64,000 nt of DNA from Chrysomallon squamiferum (GCA_012295275.1 CM022665.1:25130946-25194945), one strand, 5' to 3'; counted from the stretch's first letter, positions 36,701 to 50,817 are shown. The notes: generated by a model from the sequence alone, not told the origin. Made by a program: numbers and translations.

Positions 36701-39022
36701 AACACTATTGATTTTACACTATCATTGTCTAACTTGGCTATTAACATCACCACTGGCTGAAAACAATGTATTAATCACACCATTGACGCCCACGTTCATA
36801 TAGAAGTGAAGATTTGAAATGCCGTTTTAAAATTATTAATGGTTTTTATATTTAACATGTTTAATCTGAAATGTTCTTCAGATGCATCCTGAAGAAATAA
36901 ATAAATTAGTGCATAATAGTTAATAATTAAAATACTTATTTTAAGCTTCTGTCTAATCAATACATATTTCACAAAATGTATACAAGAGCTCTACTGCTAA
37001 GAAGATAGAAACATTTTATTTAAAGATGCACTCAGTATTTTTAAACCTATGGTTATATTGTTAAGTACTACACAGATTATAAAGAAAATCTACAGCCACT
37101 ATATGACAGGATATTCTTTTTCTTGGTTAGCAGAAATGGTTTTGTTATATACACAGTCCATCTACAAAGCGTAACTGTGAACCACAAACAGCCCAATGAA
37201 TCCACTAAAAGGGACCAATCTTAAATTGACAGATATAAATTTTACCTATGCTTTATGCCACAAACACTACAACAAAGATAAATAACCTTTCTTACATTTT
37301 AGAGATGATCTTACAACAAAAGTGTAGAGTCCATTTTCCTACAGTCCATGTTACTCAAGGAACATTGCTGGCTTAAGATAAGAAAATACACCCTTCTTTT
37401 AATTCTGCTGGCTTTTACATGACAGTCATGATGATTGGCTTAAGACTGCTGCTTTTACACATCCATAATTCATCTTGACCTCAATTCCCAGTTAACCACT
37501 ACTATGAGCATAAAAGGTTGAGAGTGTGCTAACTTTAAATTTTAAAAATATTACAATCTTTAAACTGAACCAAAGAGCATTTGATCCTTCAAGCCATCAT
37601 ATCTTAGGCAAATATTCTCAATCCATAGCTTTCTTTTAAGTTATAATACTTTTTTCTTTTTCTTCTTCTTATATTTCAGTAAATACTTTAAAACTAAAAT
37701 GTTTCCATCTTTTGTTCCAAATGACATCAATTGGTGAGATCAATAAACTGTAATATTAGAATGAAATTCATTTGTAAAATGAATGAATTCCTTAAGGCAT
37801 GAAAATAATTATCAAAGCCAGCTTCCAGCAGAAATATTTGGTTCCAGGTCTGTAAATACATGATTGGGATTACATCTATCAATCTAATTACATACAGCCT
37901 GCCATTACCACCAACAAAAAGATCAGGAGGAAAAATAAAACTTGATTCAGTATTCATGAAGGCATAAATCAATGATTTTGTATTTCTTTTTTTCTCTTTT
38001 TTTGGGGTGGGGTGGATTAGCTACAAAAGGAAAGGAAGATAGTCCTGGATGCAGCATTTTCTAACTAAAATATTGAGACAAATTATGTCATGGTTCACAA
38101 CTTTACTGGAACAACTATCCAGTTCTTCAACCTCTTTTGGTAGACATTTATCATTTCTGATTATTTTGTTTTTAATCCTATTTTGACTTGCAAATGTCAT
38201 GTTACATTTTGCCTTGTATACAAGAATATGTTCCAAGAAATGGAAACAGTGGGTTTATACAGATTTTTTCTGTTAATGTTTTATTATGCTTCCAGTAAAT
38301 TCAAGTAAATTGAATTAAACATATCAGAATTTTGTAACATTATAGATTAATCAGTTATTATAAAGTATGAGAGAGAAATGACTTTTGGAAACATTATTTA
38401 TAAAAGAAAGATCATCTGTAAAAATGTAATTTCCTTAAATAATTGCCAGCAATTGAAATATATAAAATATTTTATTAGTAGCATAACAGCATTGATCACT
38501 AAAAGAAAAATACTTTAATTCTATATGCACTTTCAAGCAGATGTGAAAGCATACACTGATATACTAGTTTAAAAATTTATTTAAAAAAAATTCATTTTTA
38601 ACATTAAAAACCCATAGTAGGATGTGCCTCTAGGCCAAAACTGTTGTAACTGATTAATACTGACATCAATTCATAGCCAAATAACCATTAAGAAGAAGAA
38701 AAAAAATTCCATTTCAAATATTAAAAATGTCACTAACAGCATGCTACTATAAAATAATACTGGTAAAAGAGTCTGACAGTCAAAATAGCTCTCACAAATG
38801 AAATAAGAGAAATATCAATACTGAAGTCATGTCCAGATAACCATTAAGTAATTTAAACCAGTGTCAACAGAGCAAAGTGCTGAAGTACAGCATGGTCAGC
38901 ATAAGAAATTCAGATTAAAAAGACATGATCTGATAATGACAATAATTTTTTTTTTAAAAAAGACATTTTGTAAATCTGTGTTTTTAACAACTGACATCTG
39001 TGCATTAAAATAGTTGTGCATG

Positions 39023-39024
<2 letters not shown>

Positions 39025-39060
<36 letters not shown>
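39025..39060. repeat. (TG)n microsatellite
   Basis: About 18 TG units. Confidence 0.97.
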
Positions 39061-39061
<1 letters not shown>

Positions 39062-40309
39062 ATGTATATGGTCCTCTGATTTCTAACAAGCTGGATGTAC
39101 ACAATAATAAAAACAAGATCAATAAAAACAGTTGTGACAGTCCTGCTTAGTATTGATTCTGTAACTAACAGATTATTAGAAGTCAGACATAAAGAGACAG
39201 ACAGATACAGACAGAAAAACAGAGAGAAAATTATGGAATGTATATATATTTTAAACGATATGATGGTAGCACATTTAAATTTACAAGAATTTTAAATCTG
39301 TATTTGAAACAACAATCACAGACAAAAAGAAAAAGAAGACTTCATATTTTAAGTCATAATTTGGAGTACAAAAATGTAAAGCTAGTACATCACATAAAGA
39401 CATAAATACACAAAGACACATATAAACACACATACAAACACACACTTATTTCTGTTGTTCAGCTGAAATGAGAAATTGTTTAGCATTTGGAATGTACAGT
39501 TTCATGTCTATTCCTTCTCATGACAAACTATCTTTTATCTTTTTTTTATCTTTTTTTTTAATACACTTGAGTTATCAACAGCTGGATGTACAATATATTA
39601 TTATATATATTATATCAAAAATTAAAACAATGTTAATGTAACACTAACATTTAGAAAAATGATAATTATTTATACCATATGGTTGTTCACTTAGGAAACA
39701 GTAATACACAATCATTGTGTTAAATAGCTATATCATATAAATTATACCTTGAATCATAACAGCTCAACAAAATTTATTATATCATTGATAAATATTTGCA
39801 TCAAGGAATTGATATTTTCCACCTGAGCTAACTACATGTTACCACTGACCAACCATAAGCCTTTTTTTCTTGTTTTTTCTAAAATCTATCTGCTAAAGTT
39901 ATTTCATATCCTGTCCTTAACAGTAATTCACAAAGATAATTGTTTAATTAGAAAACCAATGTTATTGTATTTATAAATTATATTATCAGATAATTATAAT
40001 ATCCAGTATATATTCAGAGTAGAATCTTAGATATAAATTTACAGTCTGCATTAGGATAAGAGCACTGAATAAAATTTACAGCGTACTTGGTTAGGCTGAC
40101 TAATATATTAATATAGTAATATCACTAACAGCAAAGCAAATACATTCAGTAATGAGATATTAAAATTAACAATAACGGTACATGATGAAATTGAAATCTG
40201 GAAAGAGGTTAAGTGGTCAATTTACAGTTATAAATATAACAATGTTTTGTATACAACAAAGTGCAAGTTGTCAGTTATCCATTATTAATATAATGTGAAA
40301 CTGGACAGA

Positions 40310-41000
40310 ACAAAACATGTCTGAACTGGCAAAAATGTATCCATATGGTTACTTTTAACCCTGTTAACCATAAATTACTGTGTGGATAACACAAGTTGAC
40401 AATATGCATTATTCATACACAAGAACCTGTCTTCAACAGGACAAAATAAGAATCTGCCTAGCTGGTAGTGTGAAAAACTGGTCAAATGAAATATATTCTG
40501 ATCCATATGGCAACTGTTATAAAAATATAAATTACTTTATGAAAAGCACAAATTAACAATATGTATTCATATTCAAGAAGCTCACTTACACAGCTGAAAA
40601 TAAGAATCTGCCAAAACAGCAGAATCACAAATGGATAAAATAAAATACCTTTGGTCCATTTAATTACTGTTATAACTAAAATATTACCTTATGAAGAAGA
40701 ACACAAGTTAACATCATGAATTTGTGTGTAACAAGCTGGCTTCAGCAACAGAAAAGAAGAATATGAAAACAGTTAAAATAAAAAATTGGCAGGATAAAAT
40801 TCCTTTGATCCGTATGGCTACTATTAAAACAATTGACAAGCTGACAATATGAATTCATACACAATAGCCTGGCTTAAACAGCAGAAAACAAGAATTTACC
40901 AAACAGATAGAATCACAAGCTGGAACTAGACAAACATTCTTCTGATCCATATGTTTCCTATTATAAATAATATCAAACAGCAGACACTATATTCTACAAG
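40310..41000. repeat. diverged tandem array, about 152-base unit, 4-5 copies
   Basis: The anchor (T)GATCCATATGG recurs at about 40341, 40503, 40656, 40810 and 40947, with spacings of 162, 153, 154 and 137. Between anchors the order is TTAC(T)..TATGAA, ACACAAGTTGACAATATG, ATTCATACACAA, CAGCAGAAAATAAGAATCTG. Copies differ by many substitutions, so the array is old. Confidence 0.85.
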
Positions 41001-42502
41001 AAAATAATAATAAATATGAAGCTAAGACTGTCTGGTAACTAAGACAACTGTATGTAAACAAAAACACTAAGACAGTAGAAATATAAACAGTAATACCTGT
41101 CATAAAGAGCAGTTCTGTACTGACTGATCTGTGTCTCTTTCCACTCATATATTATACACAATTACCATCACAGCTATACTTCCATGCAGTACTGGTTACT
41201 GAGGAAACACAGGCATGCAACAGGACGATCAAAATCCAATCTACATCATGGCTGACTACTGCAGCCAGTGTTACGTACAGAACACCAACATCAACATTTA
41301 CCCAAAAGTATTGCAGAAAATACTGTTAAATTGAGTAATAATAGCTGTAATCTTCTTGTCCCTAGACGAGAATGATTAATACACACACAAATGAGACTAA
41401 ACTGCAGAAATTGTGAGTAGGCTGACTGTTGTTGCAAGTCAATTATTGTATTGACTGGTAAAAGGTATCATGTTAGATTATGAATTTTTCAGCACTTAGT
41501 TACATTATTTTACAATTAATTAACATGGACATTTTTACTGGCATGGTTCTGCAGAGTGTCAGATAATTACAACTCATGTTTGTGTCAGAAAAATCAATAA
41601 ACCTCTCCACATAATTTTCTGAGAAACAGCCAAGACTTGGATTTTCTTTTTAAAAAATGTATTATTATTACAATTATTATTATTATTCCTTCATTTTTTT
41701 TATTATTATATTATTATTATTATTATTATTTTTTTTTTTTAATTTTGTAAAAACTTTTACTCTTCAGCTTATTTTTGTAATCATTATTCTATTTGATTTT
41801 TGGAAAAAGTTTTTATGTTTATTTCCCATGACACTGTGAGATGAAATAATTATGTGATGGTTTCCATAGTGAAACTGTCAGAGATAACTCTGTGAACCAT
41901 TTTTGTCAATGTGATAATTAGCTGTGACGCAATCTTCACTTTTTTTTTTTTTTTAACTTAAACTCCGCAATTATCAGTACTTGTATTTATATACACAAAT
42001 ATATCTATGATTTATTGCATAATTATCTGTACACACAGATGCCAACAATGACTTTCATTACGGTATAAAATCATATAATGGCAATGTGTAAAAAAAAAAT
42101 AATAATAATTATAATAAATAAATAACTTTAAAAATTAAAAATCCACAGAAGACAAAGAAAAGGTAGGGAAAAAAAATTCTCATGATTCATTTATATTATA
42201 ATCATTCTTTACTTTAAAAAAAGAAAAAATATTATTAGTTTCCTGTTACATTTTAGATAACAGGATATGCTGACAGAAAAGATTTAACATGTTCTCTATG
42301 TCTGACAACTTATTAGCCAGAGTTATGTGACAAAGTCTAAATTCACTTTAAAATTTAACAAGTACTACAATACAGACATGCAAACACATTAATGAATGAA
42401 ATTATTAATTAACAATTATTTGATATGAAACCAATTTTTTTTTATTTTTTTTTTAACAATGATGATAATCTATTTTTTACTGTGGAGAAGTAATCCATGA
42501 AC

Positions 42503-42557
42503 TCACCTTATCTCAAGCTGGATTCAAACCACTGAGCTGTAACATACTCTTTACAAA
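42503..42557 (-). mobile_element. possible tRNA-derived SINE fragment
   Basis: The minus strand reads AGCTCAGTGGTTTGAATCC, an A-box-like block directly abutting a B-box-like block. An intact tRNA would have a longer spacer, so this is at most a decayed, internally deleted SINE head. Confidence 0.2.
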
Positions 42558-44377
42558 AAAGACTTAATAAATAATTCTAGTCTAACACTTAATAAAATTT
42601 AAAATAATAATAACAATAACAATAACAATAACAATAACAATAATGGCTAAAGAAGATATATTAAACTGAGAAGATCATTCCAAAATATTTATGTGAATGA
42701 ATTTTTGTAATTTTATTGTAAAAAAACAACAATAAAAGTCATAAATTATTTAAAATATGTATCCAGAAGCTGTATTTAATTTATTTCATTGTAATACGTG
42801 TTACATATGAAGTATTCAAGTTTTTATGTGTGTATAATTAGAATATATTCATTATGAATGATTATATTATAAAAATAACCTACTGTGATAAAAATCACTT
42901 GAAATGCGGAAAGATAACCTTTTAATTTTATACTATAGTTATACTATAGTAGATTTATTTAAATGTAATGGATATTTTGTAAATAATATTATGATCTTTT
43001 GTGGACAAAAACACACACACACACACTTTATTACATACATTTACCAGTCTAATTCTTGACTTCTGACCAATGCAGACATAAAACGGATATACTTCAGTTT
43101 ACCATCTTACTAATGCATCAAATTTATTAACGTCAAAATTTATCAACCATGCCTTATAATTAATTCTCTAACAACATTCTTACAATTTTTTAAATTTTGC
43201 TTCTTACTAAATAATCACTCAAATTACTGATAACAGTTTGGAGCTGAATATGATCTACATATATAAGTATTATCTACAATGGCAGATTAATATTTTATAA
43301 AACCACTACATGTTATATCACCAGGGACCTCTTTCAAGTCTGTATGTGCATGCACATGTTGAAGTAAATACATATCGTGTGTGTGTGTGTGTGTGATTAT
43401 GATTTATAAAATATTACTGCATTCTGGTAACTGCATGTTAACAGTTACTCTTAATGCCATTTTCTTATGTTTAACTGTCAAAAAAAAAAGAAGATAGTAA
43501 TACAGTGTACACGAACTACACTGGTTACTTGCATTCTTAGCGATAAGTAATTTAAGATTATAGGCTGCTGAATAATATGCCTATATGAATTTTGTAAGTA
43601 TAAGTTTTATTTATTATTAAAAATATCTGATTAGATGTATTAAAAAATCATTTTACAGACACGAATATGAAATGTTGTGATACTGTGCCACTGCTACGCT
43701 TTACGTAAACTACATTCTAATTATTCGTATATTTGATTTCATAAAGGTTTGACGTCTGTGCAATTTAATAGCATTACGGTAAATGTTACCTTGTATTTTC
43801 ATGTTATAATACAAATTACTGGCGGAAAAAGCACTCCATATTACATACGTATCAAATGTACAAGTGTATCACTATACGTCGCAGAATCAGGTGCTCCAAC
43901 ATGATGCACAAGTATGAATTAACGACTTTCGTGTTTTCAGACATGAAACTCAAACTTAAAGAATATATTTATTTTCCCCAAAAGACTGATATTATGTATA
44001 CATTATGTAGCATATATTATCGTTATATAAACAGCATGACATAAAAAATACCTGAAACAAAATAAAATATAATTAATTTCTTACATTTCCTTATTCCTTA
44101 AATCTGTCGTCTTACTAAAACCGGAAATGCTAATGTTTCTGTTTTGCTAGCTTTATCAGATCAACACAAAAATTCACAAAAGCCCGAGTCACCTGAATCT
44201 CGAAATCGACTATTGTTTTATTTCATAGTATTTTATTCTATTTAATATTATTATTATTTGTTTGTTTTATTAATATTTGATTTCATTTTGTTTTATTTTA
44301 TTACACTGTTGTTGACAGCTGTGTAACCGTACTCTTGTTCATTAGTAATTTTTTTTGTTTCAACAGAATTACCATAA

Positions 44378-44380
44378 AAT

Positions 44381-44411
<31 letters not shown>

Positions 44412-44414
44412 TTT
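44378..44414. repeat. (TTTA)n microsatellite
   Basis: About nine TTTA units. Confidence 0.95.
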
Positions 44415-44762
44415 CTTCTTCTTCTTATTATTATTAAAAAGAAAAAGAAAAAAGATTTTAAAATTGTCATTAAACAAAAAATTTATTTTGTCCTGAATAT
44501 TAAATTATTTCTATTTCTTGTAATTTTGTTCTCGTTGATGCATTTTAATTCATGTTTCTGCTTAAGTCAGTTCAAAATTATTTCACAAAAGCTTAAATAA
44601 AACTTTAAATAAATTATTTATAAAAAATATCAAAATTAAATTTGAAAAAAAGTACTATAAAGAAGAAGATAAAGATGATTGTAATGATGATGATAATGAA
44701 GACGACGAAAACAAAATAATTAATTAATACAATAATTAACTTTTATTAAATAAATAATAAAC

Positions 44763-44763
<1 letters not shown>

Positions 44764-44795
<32 letters not shown>
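44764..44795. repeat. (AAT)n microsatellite
   Basis: About ten AAT triplets. Confidence 0.95.
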
Positions 44796-44797
<2 letters not shown>

Positions 44798-44879
44798 TGA
44801 AATTAAAAAGTGTCTAAACTAAATATCAAACAGAGTGAAATATATACTTTAATGTAAAACCACAAATAAAATAAAATAA

Positions 44880-44944
44880 ATACAGTGAAACCCCGATATT
44901 CAGATTTAACGCGAGGAGTTATAAAACCGAAGACGTGTGTGTGT

Positions 44945-44999
<55 letters not shown>

Positions 45000-45330
45000 C
45001 ATTTTTTCTTCTTCTTTTAGTGTCAAAACAGGATAAACTTAGAGAAAAAGACAATATTTTTCTGAGGAAGACACCTTCAAGCACTGGATGCGATCGAGAC
45101 TTAATCAAACTGAAGTTAATTTGTTTTAATTTCTACTGTAACAACTACGATTTATTCGGGGAATTATTTAATTCAAACATAATTTACTTGCCAGAAGACA
45201 AATGTGCAAACAAACAAACAAAAGTATCAAACGATGAAAACTGGGTTATTTTGGGACATGTTAGGGCCACTTTAACCGCTGATTTTCTTGTACCCCGATT
45301 TTTTCGCCATGTCATTTTATGGATCCCAGT
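44880..45330 (+). mobile_element. possible pogo/Tigger-like DNA transposon remnant
   Basis: A TA followed by CAGTGAAACCCCGATATTC resembles the terminal inverted repeats of Tigger/pogo elements (CAGT-start, 'accccgatat' core, TA target site). A second CCCCGATTTTTTCGCC block lies near 45295. No transposase is present and a long GT microsatellite interrupts the region. A matching inverted terminus was not found. Confidence 0.25.
44935..44998. repeat. (GT)n microsatellite
   Basis: About 31 GT units with one interruption. Confidence 0.97.
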
Positions 45331-46016
45331 GAACATGTTACAACAGAGCCAAACTATGAATAAACACATTAACGATCAATAAGTTCTATTAAATTTAAGG
45401 ATGATTCACCCTGGCCAATCACTTGAATGGTTTTACAACCCACTAGTATCACCACTATATTTAAACTGAATTTCAGGCCGTTCTGGAATACAAACAGTCC
45501 TTTAGTCTCGTGACATGATTATAATTTTAAGTGCAGAAAGAACACGCGGTGGGTTTTGTTACCTTATCGTAATTCACGCTTCGCCTGTTCGTCGGGCACC
45601 ATAGGTCATAGTTGTTTACCAGTTTTTGTAGGTCGTGGCATAGATAGATATCTGCGAAACATTAACTAATTTCAGTGCTTGTGGTTCAATAGCATATTTG
45701 TGGTTATAGGTTGTTTCTCATACTGACGCTAGCTAACTGAAAGATGATACCAATAAAAAAATAAAAATTTTATAAATAAAGTTTTCTGCACTTTTCACAC
45801 ATAAACGCAACCATACACACATTCACAGCTTATTTGCACGCATATATGAAAGAAAACTCGAGAACACATAAATATTGAATAAATAATTGTTGTTTGTCCT
45901 GTGTTCTAGAATTTTCCATTCAAAATTTCGTTACACAAGGTCAGCCTAACACGTATCTATAAATGATCCGTAATATTTATATGTGTGTGTGGGAGTGTAA
46001 GAGTGCGTGTGCCTTT

Positions 46017-46019
<3 letters not shown>

Positions 46020-46079
<60 letters not shown>
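46020..46079. repeat. (AG)n microsatellite
   Basis: About 30 AG units. Confidence 0.98.
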
Positions 46080-46083
<4 letters not shown>

Positions 46084-46378
46084 GATATTAAATGTCAGTC
46101 GTAATCCATTCCTGGGTAATGCAAGCTTGGCTTTGTAAAACTAACCCTATGTTTATTGTTTTTCTGTAACTATGTCTACTATCACATGAGAATGAATCAT
46201 CAAGGTATCCATTACGCGCGTCCTCCCCTTTCAATCCCATGCCCCCATTCATCCTTGAATTCAAATAACCGTGTTATTTGTTTGACCAATTTCAGATAAA
46301 AATCCACTTAATTTAATCATGTAGATCTGAAGTTATTATGTATTAGACTGATCACACACAGCTAAATAGTCTAAAATC

Positions 46379-46401
46379 TTTTTTTTTTTTTTTTTTTTTT
46401 T
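46379..46401. repeat. poly-T run
   Basis: More than 20 consecutive T residues. Confidence 0.95.
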
Positions 46402-48011
46402 ATGTGACATTGAAAAACAATGCAGTTCAAAGTTACACATTACCTTTTATGCACTACCTTGTGGAATCGTATTACATGTATTTAATTATATATATTACAT
46501 GTACAAGCATTTATAGGTTACTTGCCACAAAATGAATTTCCAGCGGTAACGATATTATTATTTTAAAAATATCTTTATTTAATGCCTTTACGAGAAATTC
46601 AATTTTAAAAGGGGTTTAGAATTACATTTGCAGCTCCATTTATTTCATTTAGATTTGATGTATTTTTAGAAAAGTGTGTATTGTAATATAACGCTAACTT
46701 CTTTGGCGAAAATGTAATATATATAGGCCTATATATATATATATTTTCCCGATGTTCGCTGATGCAAGAAAGAGTAACTAAACATTTGCTTCAGGTTATG
46801 ATGTCAATACAGCTAGTTATACGTCTACTCGTGCTAGAATACAAAAGAAAAAAAAAAATTTATAACGGATATTTTAGGGTTTGATTAGTACATATTTTAC
46901 CGAAAGGAAGCTTTATTTGTATTTAAATCAAATTTGTAAACCTTTGAAAACAGAAAGTGTGGATAGGTGACTGACTGACTAGATGAAAAAAAAAAGAAAG
47001 AAAAAAAAAGAAGTAAACCACATTAAAGGCAACCTGTCCCAGCTATAAGTTTAACTCTGTGTACGTGGGAAGATAAAAAGACTCACACACAAACACACCA
47101 TAACCAGGTAATTATACAAACGTCTTTCAACCACAAAGGGAACGAACTTTAATATTTCGCCAACCACAATATACGGTTAAAAAAAAAAAAAATTATTGGA
47201 TGAAGTAAATATGCTTAATAATGCTATACACATGATCGAATTACATTATTATATGGTTTATGTAGACAACCACGCTACCGTTGACCTTACTTCATCAGTG
47301 TGTCAGCATCTTCCAAACGTTAGTCACGTATTTAGAACAGATTTAAACTTGAGATGCTGAGATATAACAAGAATGTGCAGTCACTATTCAGCTGTTGTCG
47401 AAAGATGGTGGGTTACTTTTGAGACTGTTGCTTAGAAAAAACAAGTTTAGTCAACATGTTGTGATATTAAATGCGTCTTCAAAAGAATATAATCAAAAAG
47501 GACAAAAATTAAAATGATAAAATCACCAAGGAGAAAAACTTGGAAGTATCCTCGGGAGTCAGGGAACGCTGTGCTCACTGGCGCGGATTTTTCATATATC
47601 CTTTTTCTTTCTTTCTTTTTTTAAATTTTTTAAAATTTCTTTTATTTATTTTTTTTCATTTTTTGCGACATATTAAAAGAAAAATCTTTTAGCGATCCAG
47701 AATAAAAAGGTGTTGACAATACGTTTCAATTCTGAAATATATATATAAAAAAAAAAAAACTTCTAAAAATTAATGCATACGTAAGCAAGTAAGAAACACA
47801 CGTTGACATCAACGTACATACATGCAGCTAGCTATTCATGGGGGCATAAAAGCACCCTACGTATGCATATGCTCTAACTTTAACACAGACATAAAGATAA
47901 AATTACAAACAAAACTGTACAAATAATAATAATGATCATCATGAAGCATGCACTTCATTCAATGATTTCTGTTAAATCTTTCAAGTACCTGCCGTTTTTT
48001 TTTTTCTTCAG

Positions 48012-48014
<3 letters not shown>

Positions 48015-48082
<68 letters not shown>
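48015..48082. repeat. (TC)n microsatellite
   Basis: About 34 TC units. Confidence 0.98.
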
Positions 48083-48086
<4 letters not shown>

Positions 48087-48715
48087 AAAATACGAAGGGA
48101 AAAAAGAAAAAGAAAAAGAAACCAATAAAAACAACATATCAAAAACGGAATAAGAACATTAAAGAACAATAATAATAAGAATACAAACTTTGACTATCCA
48201 CGTTCACTGAATTTAATAGCTAAATATGATGTTTTATTTCGGTTAGAAATCAGGTATAAAACATAATATCATCGAGTTTTCAAAGCCTTATAAGTCAATA
48301 AAATATTTATAAAAAAAAAATACTAATCTAACCAAACATAATTAATAGGAATGTATTCAAGACCTGACTATGTTCCACTAACATTTTCCCTTCATGGGTG
48401 GAGAAATAGCATACCTTTAATTGGCACCTGTCAGTATTGTTCATTGATTTCCCACTTCCTAACAATACATATTGCTTTTGTGTCGCCTGTAATCTACATC
48501 AGTAGTTAACCTGACTCGTATTACCATTTAGCAATGCCTCGTAACCATGGCAGCGGTACGGAGATATACATATTTCAGATCCTCTGCTTTTCAGTGTTAG
48601 TTTAAAAAGATTGTTGTCTTCTTAGCCTGCGTTACTTCATTTATCGATATTTTATATAATACATCTGTCAGCTGTTGATTTTGTACGACGGTGCACCAAA
48701 CTATTTTTTGTTCTG

Positions 48716-48717
<2 letters not shown>

Positions 48718-48762
<45 letters not shown>
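48718..48762. repeat. (AT)n microsatellite
   Basis: About 22 AT units. Confidence 0.97.
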
Positions 48763-48766
<4 letters not shown>

Positions 48767-49112
48767 AAAGAAAAGAAAGAATATTATAAAAATGCACAAC
48801 GAATATCGCCTACTTTTCAAAAAAGGATGTACATGTATGTGATATACAAAGCACAAAAACATTCTAATTATTCATTTTTGATCTCTCATCCCTTTTCTGT
48901 TTGGTTGCGATGGTAACGGAACAAAAGTCGTCTGACGAACAAAAAAAAAAGTATTCAATAGGTTATTGTATTTTCGTAATTATTATTTATAAGATGTTTA
49001 CTTTCATTACTTATACTGAACAATTACTTTAATCCTGGGTTCTAATATTAATAAATCCATATTTTGTTACATTCAGTATTACAGAAGAAAAGAATGAGTG
49101 GGAACGTCTGCA

Positions 49113-49188
49113 GTGTGTGTGTGTGTGTGTGTGGTGTGTGTGTGTGTGCGTGCGTATGTGTGTGTGTGTATGTGTGTGTATGTGTGTG
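49113..49188. repeat. (GT)n microsatellite, interrupted
   Basis: GT units with a few GTGC and GTAT interruptions. Confidence 0.95.
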
Positions 49189-49307
49189 ATCGCGAGTGCG
49201 CATAATGGTTGAGATTAAATAAGTGTGATGGACATTTACTGTTGCATTTATTAATGGATAAATGGGTTGATAGTTGAAGCAAAGACAGGTAGGTGGGTGG
49301 GTGTTTA

Positions 49308-49308
49308 T

Positions 49309-49345
<37 letters not shown>
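49308..49345. repeat. (GATA)n microsatellite
   Basis: About nine GATA units. Confidence 0.96.
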
Positions 49346-50817
49346 CGTAGATATGTATATGTATATTTGCAGCTACAGCGTAAATATTTGTGTTCATTCA
49401 TCACCCATCATTTGATTAATTTAATCGTTTCATCTATTTCTATTCATCTTTTTAAAATAAATTTTGCAGTGTTTAATCTATTTTTCTGACGTTTATTGTT
49501 TAAAAAAAACTGCAAATAAAACTTGCTATTCAGTAAAAGATTTGAGACATTGATCAAATACTCGAAAGAATAAAAAATTTGAAGAAAAAGTGAAAAAAAA
49601 AAAATAAATAAACGAAAACAAAAGAAAACATAACTGTATCGCTAAAGATGAAATGTGAGAAAATATCCAATGACCCAAAGTTGTTTTTTTTTCATTTTTC
49701 GTTGGATTTTTAAAAAAGAAAAATGTCTTCTAATTTTTTTTTTTTTTTTTTTTTTTTCTGCTGCTGTACTTGAAACCGAAAGAAAAAAAGAAAAAAAAAA
49801 GAAATATGAAATGATTTTACTTTTAAATGACGTATGGCTACGTGGTCGTCTAAAAATCGACTCCGTTAACTAGTAAAGGAAATTATCGGGACATGTGTCA
49901 CCAGCAACCTAATCTGTCTAACTGACAGAATCAGCACTAGCTTCTTCATCAATAAGCACTGAAATTCTAGCTTAAGAGCAAATTACAGTTAACCCTTCGT
50001 ATGCTAAGTACGTTTTGTTTTATTTCACTGTGGTTAGTATTGCTGGCTGTTATTGATCTTCACGAAGAAGAAGAAGAATATTATAACGATGATATTGTAA
50101 AAGACAAAGATGATATTGATGATGCAAACGAAATGAAGAAGACGATTGTAAAGAATGAGAAATAATGTTCAAAATAATGATGATGATGATGATGATGGAG
50201 ATAAAGAAGAATATGTTGCTGAAGAAAACGAAACGAAAATGACGATTGTAAAGAAATAGAAACATCGTTGAAGATGACAATGATAATGAGGTTGTTGCTG
50301 ATGATGATGGATAGAAAGAAAATTGTGATAATGAAAATTAAAAAAATTCTATAATTATTGCTGTTGCAATCATTCTAACAGTTAAAATTCAATAACCATC
50401 ATAAATAAAGATCTACTGATATTTTAATTTAACTGTTGCTGACTTCAAGCTTTGCATACAAACTACGCATATTCATATCTATCTTTAATTGCCCTTACTT
50501 TCTAGAAACGACTGCTAGTATACCTGCGTCTCAATTAATTCTTAGTTGAAGATATTATACTAAAAGGAAACGATTTTACCTTGAAATTAGAAGGCCACCA
50601 TTGCATCGAGTATTTTGGGGACAGATTCGCTTCTTATTTCTTTGTCTTTTAGAAAGAGTATAGAAGGAAAGAAAGAAAGAAAGAAAGAAAAAACAGTAGA
50701 GAGACAGTGGACGAAAGCTAGTTTGGAAGGAACAAAATTTTATACAAGAGTTGTTTTTAAAATTTAGAAGCTAATGCCCTGAGCCATGATCATCATGATG
50801 ATTATCACATCACTGTC

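Larger units (their letters stand above)
28600..43500. other. CpG-poor, gene-free stretch; probable TMEM63 5' UTR intron(s)
   Basis: About 15 kb without a recognisable coding exon on either strand. It contains degenerate TG-rich sequence (about 30080-30480), AAT and TG microsatellites and a 150-base tandem array (40310-41000). CpG depletion equal to that of the TMEM63 gene body, plus the acceptor before the TMEM63 start codon, suggest it is transcribed as intron. This is inference. Confidence 0.45.

Noticed and set aside
44885-45382. 165-codon plus-strand open frame, the longest on that strand
   Set aside because: It translates through a long GT microsatellite (alternating Cys/Val) and the remainder resembles no protein. 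It overlaps a likely transposon remnant.
47932-48153. Open frames of alternating Ser-Leu or Arg-Glu
   Set aside because: Translation of the TC/GA microsatellite on both strands.
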